A stretch of DNA of 64,000 nucleotides from Bowmanella denitrificans (GTDB lineage: Bacteria > Pseudomonadota > Gammaproteobacteria > Enterobacterales > Alteromonadaceae): contig NZ_PEBU01000008.1 in the NCBI RefSeq assembly GCF_002887595.1, forward strand, positions 186,001 to 250,000. The letters are read 5' to 3'. The notes below the pieces were generated by a model. That model was not told where the DNA came from, did no database searches, and was given only the letters and a program-made list of their open reading frames with translations. This document shows, piece after piece, positions 50,579 through 62,569 of the stretch (within the stretch, counting starts at the first letter, position 1; each line of letters begins with the position of its first letter). The translations under genes and the position numbers were made by a program.

Positions 50579-52837
50579 TCAGAAGTTGTAGCCGATGCTC
50601 AGGTTCATTGACCTTGGCATAATGTAACGGCCATTAGGTGCCGTGGGGTTGCGGGGATCCCCCTCGGTCAGCCCGTCTTTATCGGTCAGGTTGTCCACCG
50701 ACAGGCGCACATTCAATTGGTCTGTCACCTCCCAGTATGCGCCCAGATCAATCTTGGTATAACCGTCCAACTCGCCTAGATTCTCGTTACTGATCCAGCG
50801 GTCATCTACTGACGTCAGAGTACCATACAGCGTCACAAAATTGCCGCCAGCCAGTTCAACATCGTAGCTTGGGGTCAGACGGAACTGCCAGCCAGGCTGA
50901 CGCTGCGACTCGTTACCCACCAAATCCACATCAGCGCTTTTGGTAATTTCCGTGCTTTGAATCGTGGCGTTTAGATTCAGGTTCAGGCCAAAATCAAAGG
51001 TGTAATTACCGTCCAGCTCAATCCCTTTTGCTTCGTTTACCGACAAGGTGGCCGGTTCACCCGGACGGGTTACCGTGCTGCTTTCCACTTCGTTAAAGAA
51101 AGCCGTGGCATACAGGCTGTAATTATCAGCGGCCAGCTTATAACCCAGCTCATACTGGGTGACATCGAAGATCAGGTCATTGCCGATTTCATACTGCCCA
51201 TAGTTGTCACGAAAATCATCGAAGTAAGGCATTTTACTGCCGTCATTGACGCGGGCAAAAATACCGGAATTGTCAGTGAGCATGTAATTGGCCCCAGCCG
51301 TCCAGGACGTGGTGTCCTCATCGTATTGCACTGGCTTGTTGATAGTGCCGTCCAGATCTTCATCCACCGAATAGTCAATCTTGTGATTTTCACGGCGAAT
51401 ACCCAAATCCAGGGTCAGATCATCAGTGGCCTTATATTCAAAGGCGGTATAAAACGCTCGGGTGGAGCCGTCACCCGTGGCATTAATATCGTAGTTCCAA
51501 GTGCAGCTGTCATCATTATCGTTACAATCTATGCCGGTCAGATTCTCGCCGCCCGGCGCCACCACATGATATGACTGATTACCAATTGACCACCAGTCTT
51601 TGGCTTCAAAGTTGGAGGTATACAGGCCGAATGTCACCTTCAGGGCGTCGATTTGTTTGGTCAGCGACAAGTCGTTGGTAAAAGACTCAATCTCTTTCAA
51701 CACCACCCAGCGGCCAATCTGTTGCACCAAGGTGTTGCCTGCATAGGTTTTGCCGGTCACCGCACCGGTAGCACTTTCACCGTTATCCGCTACCGCAGCC
51801 AAAGTAGTGGGTGCACCTTCAGGTACTAAACCATAAGTATTCGCATCGCCCTTGGTAAAATTAAAGCGGTCCGAGAACTGCCAGCCATCGGCAAATTCCA
51901 GTTGGATTTTACCGCCGGACACCGAACCGTCCCAGCCCCGACCATTACCAAAGTCAAAGGCCTGGGTGCTACTGCCTTCAGGGCCATATTGAATGCTGGC
52001 CTGCCGGTTAAGGGTACCAATTTGGGTATATTGGTTGTCTACCCCATCCACCAGCGGGGTGGGCAAATACCAGACACCATGGTCATCTGTGACCCGGGTG
52101 TAGAAGTTCATTTTGCCGTTATCCAGTTCTTTAGTGATATTGATAGTGAACTGATGGCCCTTCTCGGAATTGAATCCGGCATCGCGAATACCCGGCGAAC
52201 TGGAAACATAACCACCCACCATATAATAAAGACCGTCCGAGATGGCGCCGCTGACCATGGCATCCACACGTTGCAGGTCATAATCTGAGGTGCTGTATTT
52301 AAATACCCCTTCGGTAATATCCGAACCTTCTTTCAGCAGGAAGTTGGTGGTCAGGCCGGGCTGGCCGTTTGAGATCACCGGGTTAGTACCACCACGCAGG
52401 CCTTCCATATAAGCCACAGTTTCATCCATACGAAACAGCGTGGAGTTTTCCAGGAATGACAGGGTTGGCGGCTGATACAAGGGCGCCCCTTCCATTTGCA
52501 CGGTCAGAAACGGGGCATCTCCGGTACCAGGGAAACCGCGCACAAACACATTGGCCCCGGATACCCCGCCGGAACTCTCAGACCAGACGCCGGGCACAGC
52601 CTTAAATAAGTCTGCGGTACTCTTAGGGGCCAGCTTCTTAATGGCTTCGGCCGACAGGTTGGTTATGGCAAAGCCGGCATCTACTTTACGCACAGCGGTG
52701 CCGGTGGGTGTACCTGTTACCACGATTTGCTCAAAATCCTTGGCCTGTTCTTTATTATCAGGTGTTTCCTGCCCCCAGGCATGACCGCTCAGGGCGGTGG
52801 AAACGGCTAAAGCCAGGATGAGTTTATTGCTTTTCAT
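50579..52837 (-). CDS. TonB-dependent receptor of the disaccharide locus
   Basis: A 752-residue outer-membrane receptor: Sec signal (about 1-22, GHAWG), TonB box FEQIVVTGTP, plug domain (PGVWSESSGGVSGANVFVRGFPG) and a 22-strand barrel ending in the aromatic-terminated SLNIGYNF. An operator identical to that of the MFS/GH65 genes lies 114 bp upstream of its start. It is inferred to import the glucobiose or a longer glucoside that the locus degrades. Confidence 0.92.
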   Translation of the reverse strand: MKSNKLILALAVSTALSGHAWGQETPDNKEQAKDFEQIVVTGTPTGTAVRKVDAGFAITNLSAEAIKKLAPKSTADLFKAVPGVWSESSGGVSGANVFVRGFPGTGDAPFLTVQMEGAPLYQPPTLSFLENSTLFRMDETVAYMEGLRGGTNPVISNGQPGLTTNFLLKEGSDITEGVFKYSTSDYDLQRVDAMVSGAISDGLYYMVGGYVSSSPGIRDAGFNSEKGHQFTINITKELDNGKMNFYTRVTDDHGVWYLPTPLVDGVDNQYTQIGTLNRQASIQYGPEGSSTQAFDFGNGRGWDGSVSGGKIQLEFADGWQFSDRFNFTKGDANTYGLVPEGAPTTLAAVADNGESATGAVTGKTYAGNTLVQQIGRWVVLKEIESFTNDLSLTKQIDALKVTFGLYTSNFEAKDWWSIGNQSYHVVAPGGENLTGIDCNDNDDSCTWNYDINATGDGSTRAFYTAFEYKATDDLTLDLGIRRENHKIDYSVDEDLDGTINKPVQYDEDTTSWTAGANYMLTDNSGIFARVNDGSKMPYFDDFRDNYGQYEIGNDLIFDVTQYELGYKLAADNYSLYATAFFNEVESSTVTRPGEPATLSVNEAKGIELDGNYTFDFGLNLNLNATIQSTEITKSADVDLVGNESQRQPGWQFRLTPSYDVELAGGNFVTLYGTLTSVDDRWISNENLGELDGYTKIDLGAYWEVTDQLNVRLSVDNLTDKDGLTEGDPRNPTAPNGRYIMPRSMNLSIGYNF

Positions 52838-52951
52838 TGCTGGTCCCCAGTTATCTTTTTGACTTAGTTAGCTTTTATCTGGTCTGACAGGGAGTTTGTA
52901 GCCACCTTGTCAGCCACTGTGTGAGCTGAGATAGCTTAAAAGTAGATCGAA

Positions 52952-52967
52952 TTGCAATCGATTGCAA
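52952..52967. promoter_or_regulatory. LacI-type operator TTGCAATCGATTGCAA upstream of the TonB receptor
   Basis: Identical over 16 bp to the site at 45349-45364. On the minus strand its inner TTGCAA is followed after about 17-18 bp by a TATCT-containing -10-like stretch, so a bound repressor would cover the -35. Confidence 0.85.
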
Positions 52968-53176
52968 TAATCAAGGCTGAATTTTGTGTAAAAAATGTTA
53001 ATTTAAGGTTTTCACTGCTGTTTCAGTTACAAATTAGTTACAATAATTGGCAAAATTATCGTCGAACAGGCCGTTTTAGCAGCAAGAATTGCTCCATCAG
53101 AATGGAAACGATTGCATTTGGCGTGATCAGCTTAGGAGTAAACAGATTCAATGGCTGCAAAGTGTTGCTTTGGCAA

Positions 53177-53209
53177 CCTTCGTGGTGCAAGAGTTTTCAA
53201 CCACGAAGG
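53177..53209. terminator. Inverted repeat downstream of arcB
   Basis: CCTTCGTGGT pairs with ACCACGAAGG around 13 bases, 20 bp after the arcB stop. No T tract follows on the minus strand, so termination would have to be weak or rho-assisted. Confidence 0.5.
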
Positions 53210-53228
53210 CTAATCGGGATGCTGCAGG

Positions 53229-55571
53229 CTAGTCGTCAATGGTCTGATCAGACAACCAGTTATGCAGAGATTGCATATCCAGTTTCAGGGCTTCCTGCAG
53301 CTCTTCTACCCAGTCATACACATTCTGCCACCAGGCGGGGTGATCGCCCTGCTGAATCTGATTGGCAATTTTCTGCACTCTGGAAAGCCCCACCGAGCCT
53401 GCCGCGCCTTTGATCTTATGGGCCTGGGCACAGACCTCATCCTTGTCTTTGGCGCTTAGATTGGTAAGCAGAATTTCCATGTACTGAGGAATACTCTGGT
53501 TAAACACATTAACGCTGGTGCTGAGCATTTCCGCGCCGATAGTGTCCACCAGCATCTGCAGCATCTCCAGATCCAGCACGGATTCGCTCTTGGTCTGGCT
53601 ACTTTCAGGTAAACGAGGCAACTCAGAGGCATCACAGAACAATTGATTAAATACCTCGACCACCCGGCTCTTCTTGATTGGTTTGGAAATAACGTCATCC
53701 ATGCCCTGGTCCAGATACTCCTGGCGGGTCTTAATCACATTGGCGGTCAAGGCCACGACCGGCGTGCCGGTGACCAGTTCTTCCTCGTGCATTTTGCCCA
53801 CCACGTCAAAACCTGTCATGTCAGGTAATTGAATATCCAGCAAAATCAGGTCATATTCATTGGCCCGCGCCATATCCAGCGCCTGTCGGCCGGTCATGGC
53901 CACTTCCACTGTCTGACCGAGTTTCTCCAGCAGCGCTTTGGCCACCATCACGTTCAGTTCAATATCCTCCACCAGCAGGATTTTAAGACCCGTCACCCTG
54001 ATTTCGGCCAACTGGGCTGGACGGGTGCTGATAGCCAGAGGTAACTCAACGGTAAAGCAAGTGCCCTTGCCGACTTCACTGCTGACCCGGATATCGCCGT
54101 GCATCAGTTCAACCATCTTTTTGCAGATTGCCAGGCCAATCCCGGTGCCAGTTGCGCTTTGGTGATCAGGGTGTTTGACCTGATAATACATGGCGAAGAT
54201 TTTATGCAGCTCTTCCTCAGGGATCCCCACCCCGGTGTCTGCCACCTTGAACAGCACGTTACAAATACCGTTTTTAGGCGTTTCTGCCGACAACGTAAAA
54301 CTGACCGAGCCCTGCTGGGTAAACTTCACTGCATTAAACAGCAGATTCCACAGCACCTGGCGTAACCTGGTGCCGTCTGCTTCGACAAAATCTGGCAACG
54401 GCTCAAGCATCTGGGTCTGGAAATTCAGATTCTTATCGGCCACCAACAGTTGGATAATACTGGACAATTCACCGAAGAAATCTTTCAGGCTGACAGTTTT
54501 CAATGCCAGTTCCAGCTTGTCCCGGCCCAGCTTGTCCAAATCAATAATGTCGTTAAAGATATTCCCCAGGGTGATGGCACTGGCGTAGATGGTACTGACC
54601 CAACTGTACTGCTCATCGGTCAGCTTTGTATCGCGCAGCATACGGCTTAAGCCGACAATGCCATTTAAAGGGGTACGCAGTTCGTGGCTAATTGTGGCAA
54701 TAAAGGCGGTCTTATCCCGGCTGGCTTTTTCCAATGCCACCTGCGAATGTTTACGCTCGGTAATATCCCGGCCAAAGGCCAGCAAACCGAGGCGATTGGC
54801 CTCTTTGTCAAAAAACGGCACCTTACGCATTTCGTAGTACCGCTTGCTGCCATCAGCAAAGCGCAGCCATAGCTCTTCGGTGATGCCCATATTGTTTTCC
54901 AGCACTTCATGGTCACTTTCCACCACCTGCCGGGCCAGATCTTCGTCATACACTTCATGAGGAGTCAGGCCAATTAGCTCGGCTTCGGTCTTACCCGTCA
55001 TTTGCTCTGCTACGGTATTGCAACCAGCAAAGCGTCCTTCTTCATTGCGGTAGTAAATTAAATCCGGACTGGCATCAATAATAGAGCGCAATAAGGTGGA
55101 TAATCGCAGAGCCTGTTGCTCTTTTTCTGACTTTTCATGAATTTCCTGCTCCAGCTCAGCGAAGACCTTCTCTCTGTCTTCCTGCGCCTTACGGCGCTCT
55201 TCAATCTCGATATTGAGCTGGCGGATATTATTCTGCAGTTCACGATTCAGCAGCACATCCTCTTCGCGCAGACTTTCTAACTGCGCCACCACATCTTTGA
55301 GGTTGTGCCGACTGGTTTCCAGTTGCCTGACCAGTTCACTGAAAAAATACAGCACCCAGGGCGCACTCAGTAGGGTCAGCATAATCGCAGAAATAAAGTC
55401 TTCCAGATGCACTTCACCAGTCATATACAAACGGATAAAGTAAGAGCCGGCGATGGTAAACATCAAGGTCAGCAACACAAACAGGATACTGATTCGCAAG
55501 GTGCCAAAGCGCCCGACAAACTGGGCAAAACGAATGGCCCAGGACTCATTTTGATTGGAAGCTTGCTGCAT
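53229..55571 (-). CDS. arcB: ArcB-type hybrid sensor kinase
   Basis: Tripartite kinase of the anoxic redox control system. ATG 55571 gives 780 residues (E. coli 778); an upstream start at 55619 is not family-like. Order: two membrane helices (about 28-48 and 60-80), leucine-rich coiled coil, PAS domain (about 155-275), HisKA with His296 (ISHELRTPLNG), HATPase, receiver (LILLDIQLPDMTG) and Hpt (AHKIKGAAGSVG). Of the two PAS-region redox cysteines of E. coli ArcB, the first is kept (Cys184 in FAGCN) but the second is Tyr245. It lies next to gltBD, as in E. coli. Confidence 0.93.
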   Translation of the reverse strand: MQQASNQNESWAIRFAQFVGRFGTLRISILFVLLTLMFTIAGSYFIRLYMTGEVHLEDFISAIMLTLLSAPWVLYFFSELVRQLETSRHNLKDVVAQLESLREEDVLLNRELQNNIRQLNIEIEERRKAQEDREKVFAELEQEIHEKSEKEQQALRLSTLLRSIIDASPDLIYYRNEEGRFAGCNTVAEQMTGKTEAELIGLTPHEVYDEDLARQVVESDHEVLENNMGITEELWLRFADGSKRYYEMRKVPFFDKEANRLGLLAFGRDITERKHSQVALEKASRDKTAFIATISHELRTPLNGIVGLSRMLRDTKLTDEQYSWVSTIYASAITLGNIFNDIIDLDKLGRDKLELALKTVSLKDFFGELSSIIQLLVADKNLNFQTQMLEPLPDFVEADGTRLRQVLWNLLFNAVKFTQQGSVSFTLSAETPKNGICNVLFKVADTGVGIPEEELHKIFAMYYQVKHPDHQSATGTGIGLAICKKMVELMHGDIRVSSEVGKGTCFTVELPLAISTRPAQLAEIRVTGLKILLVEDIELNVMVAKALLEKLGQTVEVAMTGRQALDMARANEYDLILLDIQLPDMTGFDVVGKMHEEELVTGTPVVALTANVIKTRQEYLDQGMDDVISKPIKKSRVVEVFNQLFCDASELPRLPESSQTKSESVLDLEMLQMLVDTIGAEMLSTSVNVFNQSIPQYMEILLTNLSAKDKDEVCAQAHKIKGAAGSVGLSRVQKIANQIQQGDHPAWWQNVYDWVEELQEALKLDMQSLHNWLSDQTIDD

Positions 55572-56265
55572 GAAGAGAATTTCCGCTGACAATAGTTGTC
55601 GGCATCCTAGCAAGAGCATGGCCGATTCCCCAAGCTGAATTTATACCCGTTCTATCAGCCGCAGCTAAATCACCAAGCGCGCAGATTGGAATTTTTATTC
55701 ACATTTAACGTATATAAATTCAACCAAAGTATTCTTAAAAAAGCCCCTTCTTCAGCCTTCTTGGTCAGCCTATACCACTAGGATTTTTAGTTATATGCTA
55801 AAAACCAAAACATCAAATTGGTCAGATGGCGACCGTTTTGGGATTTTTATCCTAACTTTACCTCAAAATAGCTATTCGCATTCCAACCTTATTACTAAGG
55901 GGGAATTGATTTGTCGAAGCATTGTGGTATTTTCATTAGCCGCACTTTATGAGTGCATAAAGATTCGTTATTGGTGCAGACAGGCTTGAGGTCGGCCAAT
56001 ATACAAATAGGAATGCGGAACCGGCCTTAGGGCCAAGAGGCGTCGATACTGGATACGTCCGGTGCGATAAGAATAGCGGCGGTAGGGAAAAAACCGCTCT
56101 GTTCAGAAAGAAAGACTGGTAACCCCAAATAAAAATAGAACCTGTAACAGGTCATCCTAACGACACAGGCGCATGAGAAAACGGACCAAAAAGAGTCCAG
56201 CACATGCCATCCCTGAATAAAAAACATCACCCTGCCCAGTCGAACGGTTGAAGGAGTCATGAGTA
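55572..56265. other. Long intergenic region between arcB and gltB
   Basis: Nearly 700 bp between divergent genes. It holds the AT-rich arcB upstream region, a GCAC-N7-GTGC dyad at 55941-55957, a GG-N10-GC spacing at 55983-55996 with poor flanks, and AAGGAG before gltB at 56251-56256. A 64-codon frame at 55795-55989 shows no protein-like features. A long leader or missed small RNA is possible. Confidence 0.5.
55941..55957. promoter_or_regulatory. Candidate NtrC binding site upstream of gltBD
   Basis: CGCACTTTATGAGTGCA is a dyad with GCAC-N7-GTGC spacing, the NtrC consensus pattern known from glnA upstream regions. It lies about 310 bp before the gltB start, a normal enhancer distance. A clear sigma-54 promoter was not found. 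Confidence 0.45.
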
Positions 56266-59200
56266 ATGAGACTATATAACCCGAACGATTCTCGGGATAA
56301 CTGTGGTTTCGGCCTGATCGCCCATACACAAGGGCAGGCCAGCCACAGTCTGGTAAAGACCGCTATCCATGCGCTGGATCGTATGCAGCACAGGGGCGGC
56401 ATAGCCGCTGACGGCAAAACGGGTGACGGCTGTGGTTTACTGCTGCAAAAGCCCGATGCATTCTTCCGCGCCATTGGCGAGGAGAATGGCTGGAAGCTGG
56501 CCAAGAAATACGGCGTCGGCATGGTATTTCTCAGCCAGGATCCGGTACTGGCCCAGCAGGCTCGCGATATCCTTAATGAAGAGTTGCAAAAAGAAACTCT
56601 GGATGTACAGGGCTGGCGCGTGGTGCCGACTAATCCGGCGCTGTTGGGTGAACTGGCATTAACCGGTCTGCCCCAGATTGAGCAGGTGTTTGTCAATGCC
56701 CCGCCAGGCTGGCGTAAAAAAGATGTGGAACGCCGTTTGTTTATGGCGCGTCGCCGTGCTGAAAAACGCATGAGCCACGATCCGGACTTTTACATTGCCT
56801 GTCTGTCGAATCTGGTCACCATCTATAAAGGCCTGGTGATGCCCAAAGATCTGCCTAATTTCTATCAGGATCTGGCAGACGAACGCATGCAATCGGCTAT
56901 CTGTGTTTTCCACCAGCGTTTTTCTACTAATACGCTGCCCAGATGGCCGCTGGCCCAGCCATTCAGATTCCTGGCTCACAATGGCGAAATCAACACTATT
57001 CGCGGTAACCGCGAGTGGGCTGAAGCTCGTACCTATAAGTTCCGCACGCCGCTGTTGCCCGATTTACATGACGCGGCCCCTTTTGTGAATTTCGAGGGCT
57101 CTGATTCCTCGTCACTGGACAATATGCTGGAGCTGTTCCTGGCCGGTGGTATGGATTTATTTCGTGCCATGCGCTTACTGGTGCCACCTGCCTACCAGAA
57201 TAACCACACTATGGATCCGGATCTTAAGGCGTTCTATGAGTTCAACTCCATGCATATGGAGCCCTGGGACGGCCCGGCCGGCATCGTGATGACCAATGGT
57301 CGTCATGTAGCCTGTAACCTGGACAGGAATGGCCTGCGCCCGGCCCGTTATGTGATTACCAAAGATGGCCTGATTACCCTGGCCTCAGAAATTGGTATCT
57401 GGGATTACCAGCCAGAAGACGTATTGGAAAAAGGCCGGGTCGGTCCCGGTGAAATGCTGGCGGTGGACACATACACCGGCAAAGTACTGCGCTCCAGTGA
57501 AATAGATGAAGATCTGAAAAACCGCCATCCTTACCGGGAATGGCTGGACAAGCATATCAGTCGCTTGCTGCCCATTCAGAAATGCGATGCCAGCCTGATT
57601 GGTGTGCGGCTGTTTGACGACGACATGATGAATACCTACTACAAGCAGTTTAATTACAGCTACGAAGAGATTCAGCAAGTCATTAAGGTGCTGGCCAAAG
57701 ACGGCCAGGAAGCAGTAGGCTCAATGGGTGACGACACCCCCATGGCTGTGTTGTCGAGCAAGCATCGTACCTTGTACGACTACTTCCGCCAGCAGTTTGC
57801 CCAGGTCACCAACCCGCCCATTGATCCGCTGCGGGAAAACCATGTGATGTCGCTGGCCACCTGTATTGGCCGCGAACAGAATGTATTCAGCGAAACCTCG
57901 GGTTACGCCAATCGCGTGCTGTTTGAATCGCCGATTATGCTCTACACCGACCTGAAACAGTTGCGTGAATTTGACTCCGAGCACTATTACTCGGAAGTCA
58001 TTGATCTGAACTATCAGCCGGAAGAAGGCTTGAAAGCCGCCATTAAGCGGGTTTGTGATGAGGCCGAATATCTGGTCAGACAAAAAAAGGCCGCCTTTGT
58101 GATCCTGTCGGACCGCAAAATCAAGGCTAACCGTCTGCCGATTCCGGCCCCTATGGCTGTCGGCGCCGTACAGCGTCGTCTGGTGGAAAAAGCCTTGCGC
58201 TGTGACGCCAATATCGTCATCGAAACCGCCTCAGCCCGCGATCCACACCACTTTGCCGTGCTGCTAGGTCTGGGTGCCACTGCGGTATACCCGTTCCTGG
58301 CCTACGAAGTGATTGAGCAAATGGCCGACAAGGGTGAACTGGATATTCCGGTAATGGACGCCGTGCTGAATTACCGTAAGGGCATTAATAAGGGCCTGTT
58401 TAAGATTATGTCGAAAATGGGCATCAGCACCGTGGCCAGCTATCGCTGCGCCAAGCTGTTTGAAGCCATAGGTATACACCAGGACGTGATGAAGCTGTGC
58501 TTCCAGGGTGTGCCCAGTCGTATCCAGGGTGCCAACTTCGATGATTTTGAGCAGGACATTCAAAACCTTAACCGCATTGCCTGGATCAAGCGCAAAACCA
58601 TCAGCCATGGCGGCCTGCTTAAATATGTGCACGACGGTGAATACCACGCCTACAACCCCGACGTGGTCAGCACCTTGCAAAAAGCCGTAGTCAGTGGCAA
58701 CTATGCCGACTACCAGGCCTTTGCCGAGTTAGTTAACCAGCGTCCTGCCGCCCATATCCGCGATCTGTTCAAGCTGAAATTCAGCGACCAGGCCATTGAT
58801 ATCAATGAAGTGGAAGCAGCAGAAACGCTGTACCCACGTTTCGATACGGCAGCCATGAGTATCGGTGCATTAAGCCCTGAGGCACATGAGGCTTTGGCCA
58901 TTGCCATGAACCGACTGGGCGGTCAATCCAACTCCGGCGAAGGCGGGGAAGATCCGGCCCGCTTCGGTACCGAGAAAAATTCCCGTATCAAACAGGTGGC
59001 CTCTGGTCGTTTTGGCGTCACCCCGCACTATCTGGTCAATGCCGACGTGCTGCAGATTAAAGTCGCACAGGGCGCCAAGCCCGGTGAAGGCGGACAGCTA
59101 CCCGGCGATAAGGTCAACAAATACATTGCTGAGCTGCGCTATTCGGTACCCGGTGTCACCCTGATTTCACCGCCGCCACACCATGATATTTATTCTATCG

Positions 59201-60732
59201 AGGATTTGGCGCAGTTGATTTTTGATCTTAAGCAGGTCAATCCCAACGCCCTGATCTCGGTCAAACTGGTATCTGAACCTGGTGTCGGCACTGTTGCCAC
59301 TGGTGTGGCCAAAGCCTATGCCGACCTGATTACCATCTCAGGTTATGACGGCGGTACAGGGGCCAGCCCGCTGACCTCGGTAAAATATGCCGGCAGCCCT
59401 TGGGAACTGGGGCTGGCAGAAAGCCAGCAAGCCCTGGTGGAAAACGGCCTGCGTCATAAAGTACGGGTACAAACCGACGGCGGTCTGAAAACCGGCCTGG
59501 ATGTGATAAAAGCCGCCATCCTGGGGGCGGAAAGCTTTGGCTTTGGCACCGGCCCGATGGTGGCACTGGGTTGTAAATACCTGCGTATCTGCCATTTGAA
59601 TAATTGCGCCACGGGGGTGGCCACACAGGATAAGAACCTGCGTGACAACTATTTTATCGGTCTGCCAGAAATGGTCATGAACTACTTTAAGTTTATTGCC
59701 CAGGAAGTGCGTGAACTGATGGCTGCCCTTGGCGTACGTAAACTGGAAGAGCTGATTGGCCGTACCGAATTGCTGGAAGTGATTGACGGTATCAATGCCC
59801 GCCAGCAGCGTTTGGATCTATCGCCGATTCTGGCCAAACCCCAGGCCGGTGAACATACCAGACTGTTCTGTTCTGAGGTGACCAATGCACCAATGGACAA
59901 GGGCGAACTGAATCTGCGCATTCTCGACGATGTTAAAACTGCCGTAGAGAACAAGTCAGGCGGTAACTGGCGCTACAGTATCCGCAATACCGACCGTTCG
60001 GTGGGCGCGCGCATCTCTGGCTTTATCGCCCAAAAACATGGCAACCAGGGGATGGCGGATTATCCGCTGCGTATCACCTTAACTGGCACAGCTGGTCAAA
60101 GCTTTGGCGTATGGAATGCAGGCGGTCTGGAGCTGCATTTGATTGGTGATGCCAACGACTATGTGGGTAAAGGCATGACCGGTGGCAAGATTACCATCCA
60201 CCCACCGGTTGGTGTGCACTACGCGACCCGCGACAGCGCGATTATGGGTAATACCTGTTTGTACGGCGCAACAGGCGGCAAACTTTTTGCTGCTGGCCGA
60301 GCCGGTGAACGTTTTGCGGTTCGCAATTCGGGTGCCATTGCCGTAGTGGAAGGCACCGGTGATAACGCCTGTGAATATATGACCGGCGGCATCGTCGCCA
60401 TTTTGGGGCAAACCGGGGTTAACTTCGGGGCCGGTATGACCGGCGGCTTTGCCTATGTACTGGATCAGGCCAATGACTTTGACCGTCGCGTGAATGGCGA
60501 TTTAGTAGAAGTGATGGGGGTTGAAGATAAGCCCATCCTGGTCGAGCACCTGCGTGGTCTGATCAACCAACATTACGAAGAAACCGGCAGCGAGCACTCA
60601 CTTGAGATCCTCAGCCAGTTTAGCAAATACCTGAAGCAGTTCCGTCTGGTTAAGCCAAAGACCAGCGACGTTAAGAATCTGCTGGGACATATCAGCCGCT
60701 CCAGCGCCGAGTTGCGCGTGCAGGCCCAGTAA
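56266..60732 (+). CDS. gltB: GltB, glutamate synthase large subunit
   Basis: NADPH-dependent glutamate synthase alpha subunit, which makes two glutamates from glutamine and 2-oxoglutarate. The 1488-residue product has the class-II amidotransferase domain with nucleophile Cys13 ([10 protein letters not shown]; the 12-residue propeptide must be removed), a central domain, the FMN/2-oxoglutarate domain ([25 protein letters not shown]), the 3Fe-4S cysteines ([15 protein letters not shown]) and the C-terminal GXGXG beta-helix. AAGGAG precedes ATG 56266 by nine bases. gltD follows after 15 bp. Confidence 0.98.
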   Translation: MRLYNPNDSRDNCGFGLIAHTQGQASHSLVKTAIHALDRMQHRGGIAADGKTGDGCGLLLQKPDAFFRAIGEENGWKLAKKYGVGMVFLSQDPVLAQQARDILNEELQKETLDVQGWRVVPTNPALLGELALTGLPQIEQVFVNAPPGWRKKDVERRLFMARRRAEKRMSHDPDFYIACLSNLVTIYKGLVMPKDLPNFYQDLADERMQSAICVFHQRFSTNTLPRWPLAQPFRFLAHNGEINTIRGNREWAEARTYKFRTPLLPDLHDAAPFVNFEGSDSSSLDNMLELFLAGGMDLFRAMRLLVPPAYQNNHTMDPDLKAFYEFNSMHMEPWDGPAGIVMTNGRHVACNLDRNGLRPARYVITKDGLITLASEIGIWDYQPEDVLEKGRVGPGEMLAVDTYTGKVLRSSEIDEDLKNRHPYREWLDKHISRLLPIQKCDASLIGVRLFDDDMMNTYYKQFNYSYEEIQQVIKVLAKDGQEAVGSMGDDTPMAVLSSKHRTLYDYFRQQFAQVTNPPIDPLRENHVMSLATCIGREQNVFSETSGYANRVLFESPIMLYTDLKQLREFDSEHYYSEVIDLNYQPEEGLKAAIKRVCDEAEYLVRQKKAAFVILSDRKIKANRLPIPAPMAVGAVQRRLVEKALRCDANIVIETASARDPHHFAVLLGLGATAVYPFLAYEVIEQMADKGELDIPVMDAVLNYRKGINKGLFKIMSKMGISTVASYRCAKLFEAIGIHQDVMKLCFQGVPSRIQGANFDDFEQDIQNLNRIAWIKRKTISHGGLLKYVHDGEYHAYNPDVVSTLQKAVVSGNYADYQAFAELVNQRPAAHIRDLFKLKFSDQAIDINEVEAAETLYPRFDTAAMSIGALSPEAHEALAIAMNRLGGQSNSGEGGEDPARFGTEKNSRIKQVASGRFGVTPHYLVNADVLQIKVAQGAKPGEGGQLPGDKVNKYIAELRYSVPGVTLISPPPHHDIYSIEDLAQLIFDLKQVNPNALISVKLVSEPGVGTVATGVAKAYADLITISGYDGGTGASPLTSVKYAGSPWELGLAESQQALVENGLRHKVRVQTDGGLKTGLDVIKAAILGAESFGFGTGPMVALGCKYLRICHLNNCATGVATQDKNLRDNYFIGLPEMVMNYFKFIAQEVRELMAALGVRKLEELIGRTELLEVIDGINARQQRLDLSPILAKPQAGEHTRLFCSEVTNAPMDKGELNLRILDDVKTAVENKSGGNWRYSIRNTDRSVGARISGFIAQKHGNQGMADYPLRITLTGTAGQSFGVWNAGGLELHLIGDANDYVGKGMTGGKITIHPPVGVHYATRDSAIMGNTCLYGATGGKLFAAGRAGERFAVRNSGAIAVVEGTGDNACEYMTGGIVAILGQTGVNFGAGMTGGFAYVLDQANDFDRRVNGDLVEVMGVEDKPILVEHLRGLINQHYEETGSEHSLEILSQFSKYLKQFRLVKPKTSDVKNLLGHISRSSAELRVQAQ

Positions 60733-62163
<1,431 letters not shown>

Positions 62164-62190
62164 AAAATGGCTGACAAAAGTACCCAGTGA

Positions 62191-62228
62191 TTTCTGTACT
62201 ACCACCAGGGAGAATGGCTGTACAGAAA
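62191..62228. repeat. Inverted repeat after gltD
   Basis: TTTCTGTAC (62191-62199) pairs with GTACAGAAA (62220-62228), with a 20-base loop, starting 27 bp after the gltD stop. It probably forms a 3' end structure in the gltBD transcript. Confidence 0.55.
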
Positions 62229-62240
62229 ACACCAGGGCAT

Positions 62241-62261
62241 CATAGCCTATGCAAGGCTATG
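62241..62261. terminator. Stem-loop downstream of gltD
   Basis: CATAGCCT pairs with AGGCTATG around ATGCA. There is no long T tract, so it is a weak terminator candidate for gltBD. Confidence 0.45.
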
Positions 62262-62330
62262 GAACAGCTTTAGCTGACCTGCTTTGAGCTACAAAGACGT
62301 AGATCATGATTGTCGACCCACTGCATTGAT

Positions 62331-62530
62331 ATAGCCGATGAATGCTCACTACTACATCGGCATACGAACGCCATGGACATCGCCGATGAGTGCTCCCTGC
62401 AACATCGGCATACGACCACCATGGAGGGTGGAAGTGCAGAAAACGCAGGAGCGGTTTTCTGCCCGTCCTTCCATGGACATCGCCGATGAATGCTCCCTGC
62501 AACATCGGCATACCGTCCTTCCATGGACAT
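62331..62530. repeat. Array 2 of the 100-bp palindromic repeat family
   Basis: Hairpins GCCGATG/CATCGGC occur at 62334-62361, 62382-62409 and 62482-62509. The last two are exactly 100 bp apart. Between them lie CCACC/GGTGG, GCAGAAAA/TTTTCTGC and the GTCC/GGAC element, in the same order as at 15160-15376, and the array ends with the same kind of 18-bp partial copy. The first copy is shortened (48 bp to the next). It sits between convergent gltD and a TonB receptor gene. Confidence 0.9.
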
Positions 62531-62569
62531 ACCCCATCCAGGGTTTCCCTGTTGTGTTATGTGCCGAAT

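Larger units (their letters stand above)
52838..53228. other. Intergenic region between the TonB receptor and arcB genes
   Basis: 391 bp holding the receptor's promoter and operator (52952-52967), a partial operator-like half site CGATTGCA at 53109-53116, and the inverted repeat at 53177-53209 near the arcB 3' end. No coding frame is convincing. Confidence 0.6.

Noticed and set aside
53109-53116. Third LacI operator
   Set aside because: Only the half CGATTGCA matches; the other half is not palindromic.
55795-55989. 64-residue protein upstream of gltB
   Set aside because: No ribosome site, no protein-like pattern, and it covers the candidate NtrC dyad.
55983-55996. Sigma-54 promoter for gltB
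   Set aside because: GG-N10-GC spacing is right, but the surrounding -24 and -12 bases match poorly, so it is mentioned only as the best candidate.
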